From: Arsukibacterium indicum
GTDB taxonomy: Bacteria; Pseudomonadota; Gammaproteobacteria; Enterobacterales; Alteromonadaceae
Length of the DNA stretch: 64,000 nt
Direction: 5' to 3'
Assembly (NCBI RefSeq): GCF_019100565.1
Contig: NZ_JAHRID010000002.1
Coordinates: 514,672 to 578,671 of the forward strand
Part shown: positions 27,585 to 35,590 of the stretch, piece after piece
Layout: each line of letters starts with the position of its first letter
Position numbering within the stretch: position 1 is the stretch's first letter
Notes under the pieces: model-generated
The model's database searches: none
Seen by the model: the letters and a program-made list of their open reading frames with translations, nothing else
What the model was told of the DNA's origin: nothing
Translations under genes and position numbers: made by a program

Positions 27585-27649
27585 GGGAGGTAGCTGGCCG
27601 TGCGTGCACAACTGGCAAGAAACCTCCCTTCAACGGGAGGTTTTTTTTT
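27572..27649 (+). promoter_or_regulatory. Transcription attenuator of pheA with competing hairpins
   Basis: Arm 1 (27572-27580, TACCACCCC) pairs with arm 2 (27584-27592, GGGGAGGTA). Arm 3 (27620-27628, AAACCTCCC) pairs with arm 4 (27635-27643, GGGAGGTTT), giving a terminator followed by a T-run to 27649. Arm 2 also contains GGGAGG (27585-27590), perfectly complementary to CCTCCC in arm 3 (27623-27628), so 2:3 is an antiterminator. A ribosome stalled at the Phe codons (27561-27572) would cover arm 1, free arm 2 to bind arm 3, and let RNA polymerase reach pheA when Phe-tRNA is scarce. This is the classic pheA logic. Confidence 0.82.
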
Positions 27650-27708
27650 GCCTGAAAATTTTAGCTATTGATTACTTTGCTGCCAGCAGCCCGATAAAAG
27701 GAAACATC

Positions 27709-28863
27709 ATGGAACTTGACGATATTCGCCAGGCTATTAGTAGTACCGATCAGCAATTGTTGCAATTGCTGGCAAAACGCCGCGAACTGGCGCTTAAAGT
27801 GGCTGAAGCAAAACTAAGCCAGAACAAACCCATTCGTGATCAAAAACGTGAGCAGGAGTTACTGGTTTCACTGATCACCCAGGGCAAAGCACTGGGCATC
27901 GATGCTCAATATGTTACGCGTATCTACCACGTAATTATTGAAGACTCGGTGCTGCAGCAACAAGCTAAGGTACAGGGACAACTAAACGGCGAAAATGGCC
28001 CCAGCGTGAGGGTCGCGTTCCTCGGCGGCCAGGGTTCATACAGCTACTGGGCGACCCAGAAGTATTTCACCCGCCGGGCGGAGCGGATTATTGAACTTGG
28101 TTGCGACAGTTTTAACGAGATCGTGCAGTCGGTAGAAACCGGTCATGCTGATTACGCGCTGTTACCGATTGAAAATACCTCTTCAGGCTCAATTAACGAG
28201 GTGTTCGATTTATTACAACATACCCGGCTATCCATTGTCGGTGAGCTTACCCACCCTATCGCCCACTGTTTACTGGGCGTGGCAGGCGCTGAGCTTAGCA
28301 AGGTGCGGCAGGTTTGTGCTCACCCTCAGGTTATTGCCCAGTGCAGCCAGTATCTGCTGGGGTTATCAAATGTCAAAATTGATTATTGCGACAGTTCATC
28401 TGCGGCCTTTACCAAAGTAAAAGCATTGCAAGACCCCACGGTGATCGCTATTGGCGGTGAGGAAGGTGGTCAGCTTTACGGCCTGCAAGTACTCGCCCGT
28501 GATTTAGCCAATCAGAAAGATAATGTCAGCCGCTTTATTGTAGTCGCCCGAAAACCCGTTGCCGTGGCCAAAGCGATACCCGCGAAAACCACCTTTATCA
28601 TGTATACCGGCCAGCAACCGGGTGCATTAGTTGAAGCCTTACTGGTACTTAAACAACACGGTATCAGCATGGCGAAGCTGGAGTCACGGCCCATTCCGGG
28701 TAACCCATGGGAAGAAATGTTCTACGTGGATGTTTTTGCTAATCTGGCAGACTACGCCATGACCCGCGCACTGGAGGAGCTGAATAATATCACCAAATTC
28801 GTCAAGGTATTGGGTTGTTACCCCAGCGAAGATATTGAACCCACTCAGGTCAGCGCCAGCTAG
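27709..28863 (+). CDS. pheA: Bifunctional chorismate mutase/prephenate dehydratase (P-protein)
   Basis: A 384-residue enzyme converting chorismate to prephenate and then to phenylpyruvate. Residues 1-85 are the AroQ chorismate mutase (DDIRQAISSTDQQLLQLLAK, RDQKREQELL). About residues 100-280 are prephenate dehydratase (VAFLGGQGSYSYWATQKYF, LPIENTSSGSINEV, HPQVIAQC). Residues 295-375 are an ACT domain with both GALV and ESRP motifs, so Phe feedback is expected. The catalytic TRF motif reads S274-R-F (DNVSRFIVVARK), a conservative Thr-to-Ser change. The ATG at 27709 has AAAAGGAAA upstream; the frame is also open from 27604, but that part is the attenuator. Confidence 0.97.
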   Translation: MELDDIRQAISSTDQQLLQLLAKRRELALKVAEAKLSQNKPIRDQKREQELLVSLITQGKALGIDAQYVTRIYHVIIEDSVLQQQAKVQGQLNGENGPSVRVAFLGGQGSYSYWATQKYFTRRAERIIELGCDSFNEIVQSVETGHADYALLPIENTSSGSINEVFDLLQHTRLSIVGELTHPIAHCLLGVAGAELSKVRQVCAHPQVIAQCSQYLLGLSNVKIDYCDSSSAAFTKVKALQDPTVIAIGGEEGGQLYGLQVLARDLANQKDNVSRFIVVARKPVAVAKAIPAKTTFIMYTGQQPGALVEALLVLKQHGISMAKLESRPIPGNPWEEMFYVDVFANLADYAMTRALEELNNITKFVKVLGCYPSEDIEPTQVSAS

Positions 28864-28875
28864 CCGTTCGGCATG

Positions 28876-29208
28876 TCAGGTAGTAAGGCTGTATGTCGCC
28901 AGCGCGATGGCGGCAACAGATACAATAGTGCTGCCGATAACCAATAACTTATAAGTTGTGATCTGACGTTCAGCCTCTGCCGATGCTTGTTCTGCCAGTT
29001 CAATCACTTTTTGCAGTTGTTCAGCAAGCGTGTGCAATGACTGGGCATTTTTGGTAACTGCCTGCTGCAGCTCACTGATTTGCTGAGCCTGTACCGGATC
29101 GGTTTTGGTTTCAGCAGGCTTTGCAGTAAATGCCGGTATAGCGGTAGTGGCAATGGTGGTCAGATAAGGCCCGAGCACTTTAATAAGCGGAATAAGTTGT
29201 ATTGCCAT
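28876..29208 (-). CDS. Small coiled-coil membrane protein, unknown function
   Basis: A 110-residue protein I do not recognise. The N-terminus (LIPLIKVLGPYLTTIATTAI) is mildly hydrophobic and the C-terminus (YKLLVIGSTIVSVAAIALAT) is a clear membrane helix. In between, residues 38-82 form a heptad-like coiled coil rich in Gln, Glu and Ala (AQQISELQQAVTKNAQSLHT, then LAEQLQKVIELAEQASAEAE). The start ATG has GGAG five bases upstream, so it looks genuinely expressed. It is convergent with pheA and followed 13 bases upstream by the glyoxalase-like gene, with which it may be co-transcribed. Confidence 0.75.
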   Translation of the reverse strand: MAIQLIPLIKVLGPYLTTIATTAIPAFTAKPAETKTDPVQAQQISELQQAVTKNAQSLHTLAEQLQKVIELAEQASAEAERQITTYKLLVIGSTIVSVAAIALATYSLTT

Positions 29209-29221
29209 GTTATCTCCTATG

Positions 29222-29614
29222 CTATTGCTGATATAACTCTAAGGGCAGGCCATCCGGGTCCTGAAAAAAGGTAAATGCTTTACCGGTAAACTCGTCAGTT
29301 CGTACCGGTTCCACGCTGATACCATTCGCCGTTAAATAAGCAATATAATCGGCCAGGTTCGCTACGTTAAACGCCAGGTGGCGCAAGCCCTGCGCTTCTG
29401 GCTTGCTGGGTCGGGCCGGCGGGTTTGGGAAGCTGAACAATTCCAGTTGGCTACCATCGGCCAGTTGCAAGTCAAGCTTCCACGACTCACGCTCTGGCCG
29501 GTAGTTTTCCGCAATAATTTTTAACCCCAGTAATTTAGTGTAAAAAGCTTTACTGCGCGGATAATCACTGCAAATTATTGCCACATGGTGAATTCCGCCA
29601 AGCTTTGCAACCAT
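29222..29614 (-). CDS. VOC family glyoxalase-like protein (GloA2/YaeR type)
   Basis: A 130-residue vicinal-oxygen-chelate protein. The two beta-alpha-beta-beta-beta modules are visible: GGIHHVAIICSDYPRSKAFY with the metal His, then QGLRHLAFNVANLADYIAYL, and the closing DPDGLPLELYQQ with the metal Glu. It most resembles the YaeR/GloA2 group, whose activity is not settled. The usual metal ligands (His in HHVAI, His in LRHLAF, Glu in LELY) are present. It is between the coiled-coil gene and the TPR gene on the same strand. Confidence 0.88.
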   Translation of the reverse strand: MVAKLGGIHHVAIICSDYPRSKAFYTKLLGLKIIAENYRPERESWKLDLQLADGSQLELFSFPNPPARPSKPEAQGLRHLAFNVANLADYIAYLTANGISVEPVRTDEFTGKAFTFFQDPDGLPLELYQQ

Positions 29615-29646
29615 TAGTTCAACTCCATCAATGTAGCCCTTGTATT

Positions 29647-30618
29647 TCAGAGTATTTTTTTAATCTCAGACTTCAGCTTATCATCGCGGGTCGTTGCCAG
29701 CAGTGGTGTTAAAAGCTCCTCTGCTTTTTGCTGCTGCTCCAGAGCAAGATAAAGCTGGCTTAACCGGAATTGCGCCCATTCATTAAAATCGGTCATGCTG
29801 CCATCGGCCAGAAACTCAGTCAGCGCATTAACGCCCTGCTGATAATCAGTTTTCCCAAGCACACTGGCCCGGCCGAGCTGATACAATGCCAGCAAGCGGT
29901 TACGCTGGCCTTCTTCGTCAGAAGCATCCTGCTTGCTGGCTTTAAGAAACTCTGCCATAGCTGCCGGATAGTCCCGACTTTGCGCCAGCTGAATACCCCG
30001 CATAAAGTATGGCTCCGGTCGGTTTTGCAACAGCTCACTGTTTGCGATGAACTGCTCTGCCGCTGTTTTATCCTCTTCGCTGAATAATATTTCCAGCTTT
30101 AATAGCTGGCCTTGCAGCGGGTTTTGCTGTTCCAGTCTGGCGGCAATAGCCAGTGCCTGTTCTTTGTCACCACCAGCAATACCAGGCGCCTGAGCATAAA
30201 ATTTTCCCAACGCATTCAGATAACCAGTATCTGCTGGAGCCAGTGCAACCGCTTGTTCAAATGCCTTGCGACAGCGCTTGGCATACCCCAGAGCACTGAA
30301 CATACTTGCTTGCTGGGCACTGTCACAGCTTGCCCGGCCAAACCAGAACTGATAACGGGCATTATCCGCTTCAATTTTTATCGCCCTGGCCAGCAACTCC
30401 TCAGCATTTTCGACCTGACCAAGCTCAAGTTCGCTGCGCCCTAAAGCTGCCAGCAACCAGGCATCTTTGGTCTTACGGTTTACTTTATCAGCTAAAAATT
30501 CTTTGGCTGCAGCAAAATCCTGTTGCTGCCACAGGTCTGATACGTGTTGTTGCAGATCTGCCGGCGCAGCATCTAGTCCAAAGCTAAGCAGCAAAGCAGT
30601 AAAAGTTAGTCGTTTCAT
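29647..30618 (-). CDS. Tetratricopeptide repeat secreted protein
   Basis: A 323-residue protein with an N-terminal signal peptide (LTFTALLLSFGLDAAPADLQ), predicted periplasmic. The body consists of degenerate TPR units, for example AWLLAALGRSELELGQVENA, RKAFEQAVALAPADTGYLNA and PEPYFMRGIQLAQSRDYPAA. It ends in QLYLALEQQQKAEELLTPLL. TPR proteins mediate protein-protein contacts; no partner is suggested by the neighbours (glyoxalase-like and MBL nuclease). A nested inverted repeat (30648-30697) lies just upstream of its start. Confidence 0.85.
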   Translation of the reverse strand: MKRLTFTALLLSFGLDAAPADLQQHVSDLWQQQDFAAAKEFLADKVNRKTKDAWLLAALGRSELELGQVENAEELLARAIKIEADNARYQFWFGRASCDSAQQASMFSALGYAKRCRKAFEQAVALAPADTGYLNALGKFYAQAPGIAGGDKEQALAIAARLEQQNPLQGQLLKLEILFSEEDKTAAEQFIANSELLQNRPEPYFMRGIQLAQSRDYPAAMAEFLKASKQDASDEEGQRNRLLALYQLGRASVLGKTDYQQGVNALTEFLADGSMTDFNEWAQFRLSQLYLALEQQQKAEELLTPLLATTRDDKLKSEIKKIL

Positions 30619-30647
30619 GGCTGTCCTTAATTAACGTGTTTACAGCA

Positions 30648-30697
30648 TTGTAACCGCTGACAGCCATTTGCCAATGGCCAATAATATCTGGTTACAA
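30648..30697. repeat. Nested inverted repeat upstream of the TPR gene
   Basis: TTGTAACC (30648-30655) and GGTTACAA (30690-30697) form a perfect 8-bp inverted repeat. Inside it GCCATT and AATGGC form a further 6-bp hairpin with a 4-base loop. It overlaps the stop codon of the MBL gene. It may be a terminator-like structure for that gene or a regulator site; no T-run follows it on the minus strand. Confidence 0.4.
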
Positions 30698-32089
30698 CTT
30701 AATGCTGTCACCTTTAGCCGGGATCACTGCGTTAACACCGAAAGCTGCTAATTCCTGCTGCAACACCTGCTGAGCTTCAGGCTCGCCATGCACCAGATAA
30801 AACTGCGGTTGACCACCAATTGCTTTGGCCCAGGCTAATAGTTCACTCTGGCCGGCATGGGCGGAAAAACCACCAATGGTATGCACCTTTGCTTTGACCA
30901 CAATGTCCTGACCAAACATTTTAACCCGCTTTTCACCATCAACCAGCCGCCGGCCTAAGGTGCCCCTGGCCTGAAAGCCAACAAAAATAAGATGATTGGT
31001 ATTTTTCCATAAGTTATGTTTAAAGTGATGAACAATCCGGCCACCGTTACACATGCCACTGCCGGCAATAATAATAGCGCCATGCGTTACCCGGTTAATT
31101 GCCATTGAATCTTCAACTTTCGGGGTTAGCTTCAGCATAGGTAATAGTTGTTGCAAACTACGGCCGGCACCAATTTTGTCTAAATCAGCCTGATCAAGTG
31201 CATGCAAAAAATCGTTGTAAATATTGGTAATACTAATCGCCATCGGGCTATCCAGAAAAATTGCCCGCTGCTTTAACCGGCCCTGATGATGCAGTAAAGC
31301 CAGGTAATACAGCACTTCCTGGGAACGCCCAAGCGCAAAGGCCGGAATAAACACGTTGCCACCATCTTTGTAGGCCTGGTCCAGCGCACTGGCAAACTCT
31401 TCTATCGTGTTATCCAGCTCCTGATGGTTGCGGTTGCCGTAAGTACTTTCCAGCAGCACAATATCTGCCTGACCAATCTCAGTCGGATCATGCATCAGCA
31501 CCGTTGCCGGGTTGCCTAAATCGCCCGAGAACACCAGTTTACGCATCGCCTGGTTACCTTTAAGCCATAACTGAATAATAGCCGAGCCCAGAATATGGCC
31601 GGCATCAGCGAACTCCAGCTCCAGCCCTGGCAGTGGCACAAATCGTTTTTTATATACCAGCGTTTGTACCAGTTCACTAACCCGCTCTGCATCGGCGACA
31701 GTCATCACCGGATCATGTTGTTTCTTGCCAGCGCGGGCCGCTTTTTTGTTCTGCCACTCTAAATCTTTCAGATACAAGCCGACGGAATCTTTCAACAATA
31801 CCGGTAGTATTTCAGCGGTACCCGGCGTGCAGATAATTTTGCCTTTAAAGCCACGTGCAACCAGCAATGGCAGCAAACCACTGTGATCGATGTGTGCGTG
31901 GGAAAGTATAACCAGATCAATGTCTTTCGGTTTAAAGGCAAAGCGGAACTTATGCCACTCCCGTACCTGATCTGCCCCCTGCGTCATGCCGCAATCAAGC
32001 AGGATTTGTTGTTTATTATGCTCGATAAGATAGCAAGATCCGGTAACCTGACCGGCAGCACCTAAAAAGGTTAAATTGGCTACAGACAT
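30692..32089 (-). CDS. MBL-fold beta-CASP RNA exonuclease/endonuclease-like protein
   Basis: A 465-residue metallo-beta-lactamase-fold protein with the RNA-processing (beta-CASP plus KH-like/RNA-specificity) extension. The metal motif is H64-A-H66-I-D68-H69 (LSHAHIDHSG). Further ligands are in FADAGHILGSA and VFSGDLGNP, and the beta-CASP part includes IFLDSPMAISITNIY, SGMCNGGRIVHHFKH. The C-terminal motif HTIGGFSAHAGQSELLAW carries the last His. The family acts on RNA ends, so a role in mRNA or rRNA processing is likely. It is divergent from the LOG-family gene; the 115-base gap holds both promoters. Confidence 0.92.
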   Translation of the reverse strand: MSVANLTFLGAAGQVTGSCYLIEHNKQQILLDCGMTQGADQVREWHKFRFAFKPKDIDLVILSHAHIDHSGLLPLLVARGFKGKIICTPGTAEILPVLLKDSVGLYLKDLEWQNKKAARAGKKQHDPVMTVADAERVSELVQTLVYKKRFVPLPGLELEFADAGHILGSAIIQLWLKGNQAMRKLVFSGDLGNPATVLMHDPTEIGQADIVLLESTYGNRNHQELDNTIEEFASALDQAYKDGGNVFIPAFALGRSQEVLYYLALLHHQGRLKQRAIFLDSPMAISITNIYNDFLHALDQADLDKIGAGRSLQQLLPMLKLTPKVEDSMAINRVTHGAIIIAGSGMCNGGRIVHHFKHNLWKNTNHLIFVGFQARGTLGRRLVDGEKRVKMFGQDIVVKAKVHTIGGFSAHAGQSELLAWAKAIGGQPQFYLVHGEPEAQQVLQQELAAFGVNAVIPAKGDSIKL

Positions 32090-32204
32090 AGTCTTGTCCC
32101 TGTGATTAGCGAATTAAGTTTATATCGCATCCTGACTGCTAAAAGATTAGTCTATATCAAACATATTGTTAGTTTGCACTAAACACCACGTTGCAGGAGC
32201 CGGT

Positions 32205-33098
32205 ATGTCAGACGCGCATAAGCTATATAAACGTCATTTCACCTCAGCTGAAGAATCACAAGCGGCGATTGCCAAACTGCAGGATCACGACTCCTACAAG
32301 CTGGCTTTTGCCGACAATGATTTTTTAATGCAGGACGATTTGCGCCATGTCCGGCTGCAGCTGGAATACCTGAAACCGCAATTGGTACTGGAGCAGCACG
32401 GCGTTGAAGCTACCATAGTGGTATTTGGCAGCGCTCGTTTTCTGGCACCTGAACAGGCCGATAAAAATCTACAGCGGGCCGAACAGAGTCTGGCAAAACA
32501 TCCAGAGGACAAGGCGTTGCAACAGGCCGTTAAACTGGCAAAACGCGACCAGAAAAACAGTGGCTATTATCTTGCCTCGCAGCAATTTTCACAGCTGGTT
32601 ACCGAACATAGTAATAAACACCAGGACAGCGCGCTAATGATTATCAGTGGCGGTGGCCCCGGCGTAATGGAAGCAGCCAACCGCGGCGCGATGGCAGCCG
32701 GTGGTGAAAGTATCGGCTTGAATATTGTACTGCCCAAAGAGCAGCACCCTAACCCTTATATTACCCCGCACTTTTGTTTTCAATTTCATTATTTTGCTAT
32801 TCGTAAAATGCATTTTTTACAGCGCGCCCGGGCGTTAGTCGCCTTCCCCGGCGGTTTTGGCACTTTAGATGAGTTGTTTGAAACCTTAACTCTAATTCAA
32901 ACCAAAAAAGCCGAACGGGTGCCGGTAATTCTGTACGATAAAGCGTTTTGGCAAAGACTGATTAACTTCGACATGCTGGCTGAAGAGGGCTTAATCAGCC
33001 CGCAGGATTTACAGCTGATTCAGTTTGCCGACACCCCGGAACATGCCTGGCAATTGATATACGACTACTATGACTTGGGGCAGACTCAGCCTGAGTAA
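32205..33098 (+). CDS. LOG family nucleotide-monophosphate nucleosidase-like protein
   Basis: A 297-residue TIGR00730-type Rossmann-fold protein. The nucleotide-binding motif is SGGGPGVMEAANRGAMAAGG, and the LOG signature PGGFGTLDELFETL carries the catalytic Glu. Small LOG proteins remove the base from nucleoside 5'-monophosphates; bacterial PpnN is an alarmone-regulated relative. This one has an about 130-residue N-terminal extension (helical, Q- and K-rich), longer than the plant LOG core. Start: the ATG at 32205 has GCAGGAG seven bases upstream. It is convergent with tyrA. Confidence 0.9.
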   Translation: MSDAHKLYKRHFTSAEESQAAIAKLQDHDSYKLAFADNDFLMQDDLRHVRLQLEYLKPQLVLEQHGVEATIVVFGSARFLAPEQADKNLQRAEQSLAKHPEDKALQQAVKLAKRDQKNSGYYLASQQFSQLVTEHSNKHQDSALMIISGGGPGVMEAANRGAMAAGGESIGLNIVLPKEQHPNPYITPHFCFQFHYFAIRKMHFLQRARALVAFPGGFGTLDELFETLTLIQTKKAERVPVILYDKAFWQRLINFDMLAEEGLISPQDLQLIQFADTPEHAWQLIYDYYDLGQTQPE

Positions 33099-33122
33099 CC
33101 CCCCCAATTTCAGAGCAGTACG

Positions 33123-34259
33123 CTAACTGCGGCTATCAGCCGCTTTTTGCAGCAATTGTTTGCTCTCGTGTAAAAACTGCTCTGCCAGTTCGCCGAAAAA
33201 TTGCTGGCCTTTGCCAAATTGGGCCATTAAGCCAGCTTTATCCTGCTTTTTTAATAACTGCAACAGCTCACTAAACCGCTGTTGATAACGCTCGAGCAAG
33301 GCGGTGACATCGGCTGATGACAGCATAATATCGGCATAAAGCTCAGCATTTTGGGCGAATAAGCGCCCTACCATGGCCAACTCTAACCGGTATATTGGCG
33401 AGCTTAGCTGTAACAGCTGAGCTAAATCGGCTTGCTCTTCCGCCAGGTGGCTGCCGTATACCAGGGATGAGAAGTGGCGCATTGCCTGAATAAGTTGCAT
33501 TGCTTTGTCGTGCTCTGCGGCGCTCTGGCTGGCCAGTTCAGCCCCCCATACCCGCAGTTGCTGTAACAGCCACTGATACTTTGGCTCTGCCCTGCCATCA
33601 CATACCACCACAACCTGTTTTACCAGATTGGTAATATCGGGACCAAACATCGGGTGCAAGCCAACCACCGGGCCCTTGTGCTTTGCCAGCATCGCGGCCA
33701 GAGGCTGCTGCTTAATACTGGTAATATCGGCCAGCACGCAATCATCCGGCAATGCCGGTAACTGGCTAATCACCTGCACAGTCAGGGTAATTGGCACCGC
33801 TATCAGCACCAGCGCAGCCTCAGCACATAATTCACCGGCAGCTGGCCAATCGGTCTGCTCCAGCACCACCACCTGATAACCAGAGCGTTGAAATAAACTG
33901 ACAAAGCGCAGGCCCAGCGCGCCAGCACCACCAACAACCACGACTTTACCACCACCCGGCCGGCAACAGACGAAATGACTCTCCTGAGTGGCGTAAGACT
34001 CACGCATTATCCGGCGCAGCACATCCTCAACCAATTCAGGCGACACCTGCTGTGACAGTGCCTGCTCGCGCCGGGCAGATAGCAACAATTGTTCACGCTC
34101 GGGTACATATACCGGCAAAGCAAATTGCTGTTTTACTTTGCCAACCTGCGCAGTGACTTTCGCCCGGGCAGCCAGTAACTGCACCAGCTGGCTGTCGAGG
34201 CTATCAATCTGCTCGCGCAGCGGGGCCAGTTGCTGCTGGGCCTGCTGTTGTTTATCCAT
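33123..34259 (-). CDS. tyrA: Bifunctional chorismate mutase/prephenate dehydrogenase (T-protein)
   Basis: A 378-residue enzyme converting chorismate via prephenate to 4-hydroxyphenylpyruvate with NAD. Residues 1-90 are an AroQ chorismate mutase ([40 protein letters not shown]). The dehydrogenase begins near residue 105 with [19 protein letters not shown], the NAD motif. Catalytic-region features are [32 protein letters not shown] and [13 protein letters not shown]. Usual length for the fused form (373 in E. coli). It follows aroF by 33 bases in the same orientation, as in E. coli aroF-tyrA, and so shares its TyrR-like control. Confidence 0.97.
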   Translation of the reverse strand: MDKQQQAQQQLAPLREQIDSLDSQLVQLLAARAKVTAQVGKVKQQFALPVYVPEREQLLLSARREQALSQQVSPELVEDVLRRIMRESYATQESHFVCCRPGGGKVVVVGGAGALGLRFVSLFQRSGYQVVVLEQTDWPAAGELCAEAALVLIAVPITLTVQVISQLPALPDDCVLADITSIKQQPLAAMLAKHKGPVVGLHPMFGPDITNLVKQVVVVCDGRAEPKYQWLLQQLRVWGAELASQSAAEHDKAMQLIQAMRHFSSLVYGSHLAEEQADLAQLLQLSSPIYRLELAMVGRLFAQNAELYADIMLSSADVTALLERYQQRFSELLQLLKKQDKAGLMAQFGKGQQFFGELAEQFLHESKQLLQKAADSRS

Positions 34260-34292
34260 GCTGTTATTTATCCATGCTTTTATTCAAAGATG

Positions 34293-35351
34293 CTAGGCAG
34301 CTGCTACCAGGCTCTGCATTTGCTGGTGCAAACTGGCCAGTAGCTGCGCAGTAGTTTCCCAGTCAATACAGGCATCGGTTACCGACATGCCGTAGTGTTC
34401 TGCCTTACCATTGGTTAAATTCTGGCGACCACCAAACAAATGGCTTTCCAGCATAATGCCAATGATAGCCTCGGTGCCTGCCAGTCGCTGCGATAACACC
34501 GCTTCAGCAACTGCCGGCTGGCGGTTATGATCTTTATTCGAGTTACCATGGCTGCAATCCACTACGATACCGTGTGGTAAATTCAGTTTATCCAGCTCTG
34601 CCAGTGCCGCGTTAATGCTGTCAGCATCGTAATTAGGCTTAACGCCACCGCGCAAAATAATATGGCCATCGGGGTTGCCGGCGGTTTGCACCAGGCTAAC
34701 TTCGCCGCGCTGATTAATACCAATAAAACTGTGGCCGCTGGCGGCAGACTGCAAACCATTTAACGCCACATTTAAATTGCCATCGGTGCCATTTTTAAAG
34801 CCAACGGGCATTGACAGGCCACTTGCCATTTCCCGGTGGGTTTGCGACTCAACCGTGCGGGCACCTATTGCTGCCCAGCTAATCAAGTCAGATAAATATT
34901 GCGGGCTGATTGGATCCAGCGCCTCAGTTGCGGTAGGTAGTTCCATTTCCACCATTTTTAATAACAGCTCCCGGCCCCAGGTTAAACCGGTTTCCAGATC
35001 AAACGAGTCATCCAGGTGCGGGTCGTTAATAAATCCTTTCCAGCCTACTGTAGTGCGGGGCTTTTCAAAATATACCCGCATAACAATGTACAAACTATCG
35101 ATGTACTGTTGCTGCAAGGCTTTTAACTTGGTGGCGTATTCAATGGCTGCCACCGGATCATGAATAGAACAGGGCCCGGTAACCACTAGCAGCCGCTTGT
35201 CTCTGCCATGCACTATATTGGCAATATCAGCCCGGGCACGGGCGACAAAGTCAGCCCCCTGCTCTGACAATGGCAGAGCTTTTTTCATTACTGCAGGTGG
35301 GCTTAGTGGCTTGGTTGCCACTATTCTTAAATCATCGACGATCTGGCTCAT
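34293..35351 (-). CDS. aroF: 3-deoxy-7-phosphoheptulonate synthase (DAHP synthase, class I)
   Basis: A 352-residue enzyme that condenses phosphoenolpyruvate with erythrose 4-phosphate at the entry to the shikimate pathway. Diagnostic segments are VTGPCSIHDPVAAIEYATKL, MRVYFEKPRTTVGWKGFIND, GARTVESQTHREMASGLSMP and GIVVDCSHGNSNKDHNRQP with metal-binding residues. Length matches the AroF/G/H type. It is first in an operon with tyrA, so I call it aroF (the tyrosine-regulated isozyme), an inference from context rather than from specific residues. Two TyrR-like boxes lie upstream. The ATG start is followed closely by a divergent-free 239-base leader/promoter region. Confidence 0.93.
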   Translation of the reverse strand: MSQIVDDLRIVATKPLSPPAVMKKALPLSEQGADFVARARADIANIVHGRDKRLLVVTGPCSIHDPVAAIEYATKLKALQQQYIDSLYIVMRVYFEKPRTTVGWKGFINDPHLDDSFDLETGLTWGRELLLKMVEMELPTATEALDPISPQYLSDLISWAAIGARTVESQTHREMASGLSMPVGFKNGTDGNLNVALNGLQSAASGHSFIGINQRGEVSLVQTAGNPDGHIILRGGVKPNYDADSINAALAELDKLNLPHGIVVDCSHGNSNKDHNRQPAVAEAVLSQRLAGTEAIIGIMLESHLFGGRQNLTNGKAEHYGMSVTDACIDWETTAQLLASLHQQMQSLVAAA

Positions 35352-35429
35352 GCTAACTCCATAAAAATACCAATGTGCTGGCGTTTAAGCATAGATAAAA
35401 ACGACGGAAAGACTGGTCTGACGCTTTGA

Positions 35430-35447
35430 TGTAAACTTTTATATACA
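35430..35447. promoter_or_regulatory. TyrR-like box, proximal to aroF
   Basis: TGTAAACTTTTATATACA matches the TyrR pattern TGTAAA-N6-TTTACA with one change in the right half (TATACA), and keeps the G and C fourteen bases apart that TyrR requires. Its nearer edge is 78 bases from the aroF start, so it lies in the leader or just downstream of the proposed start of transcription. Binding there would repress aroF-tyrA when tyrosine is high. Confidence 0.7.
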
Positions 35448-35476
35448 GCACGTAATTAATTAGATACGAAAAGTGC

Positions 35477-35505
35477 ATACTAAAGATCTTGGCAGGCAGC
35501 GTCAA
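35477..35505 (-). promoter_or_regulatory. Candidate sigma-70 promoter of aroF-tyrA
   Basis: On the minus strand TTGACG (35505-35500) is followed after 17 bases by TAGTAT (35482-35477). The -35 is a good match, the -10 moderate. It lies between the two TyrR-like boxes, which is the arrangement expected for repression. It is the best candidate I see in this gap but not the only possible one. Confidence 0.45.
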
Positions 35506-35560
35506 CCCGCTAGAAGTCAATAAACACGAGAAATTTTAGAATTTGAGATATAAAAATTAA

Positions 35561-35578
35561 TGTAAACTTATATATACA
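35561..35578. promoter_or_regulatory. TyrR-like box, distal to aroF
   Basis: TGTAAACTTATATATACA shares 16 of 18 bases with the proximal box (differences only in the spacer) and has the same TyrR pattern with the G-N14-C core. The centres of the two boxes are 131 bases apart. Paired boxes on both sides of a promoter allow TyrR hexamers to bridge them, as known for E. coli TyrR-repressed promoters. Confidence 0.7.
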
Positions 35579-35590
35579 ACGAAGGATGTA

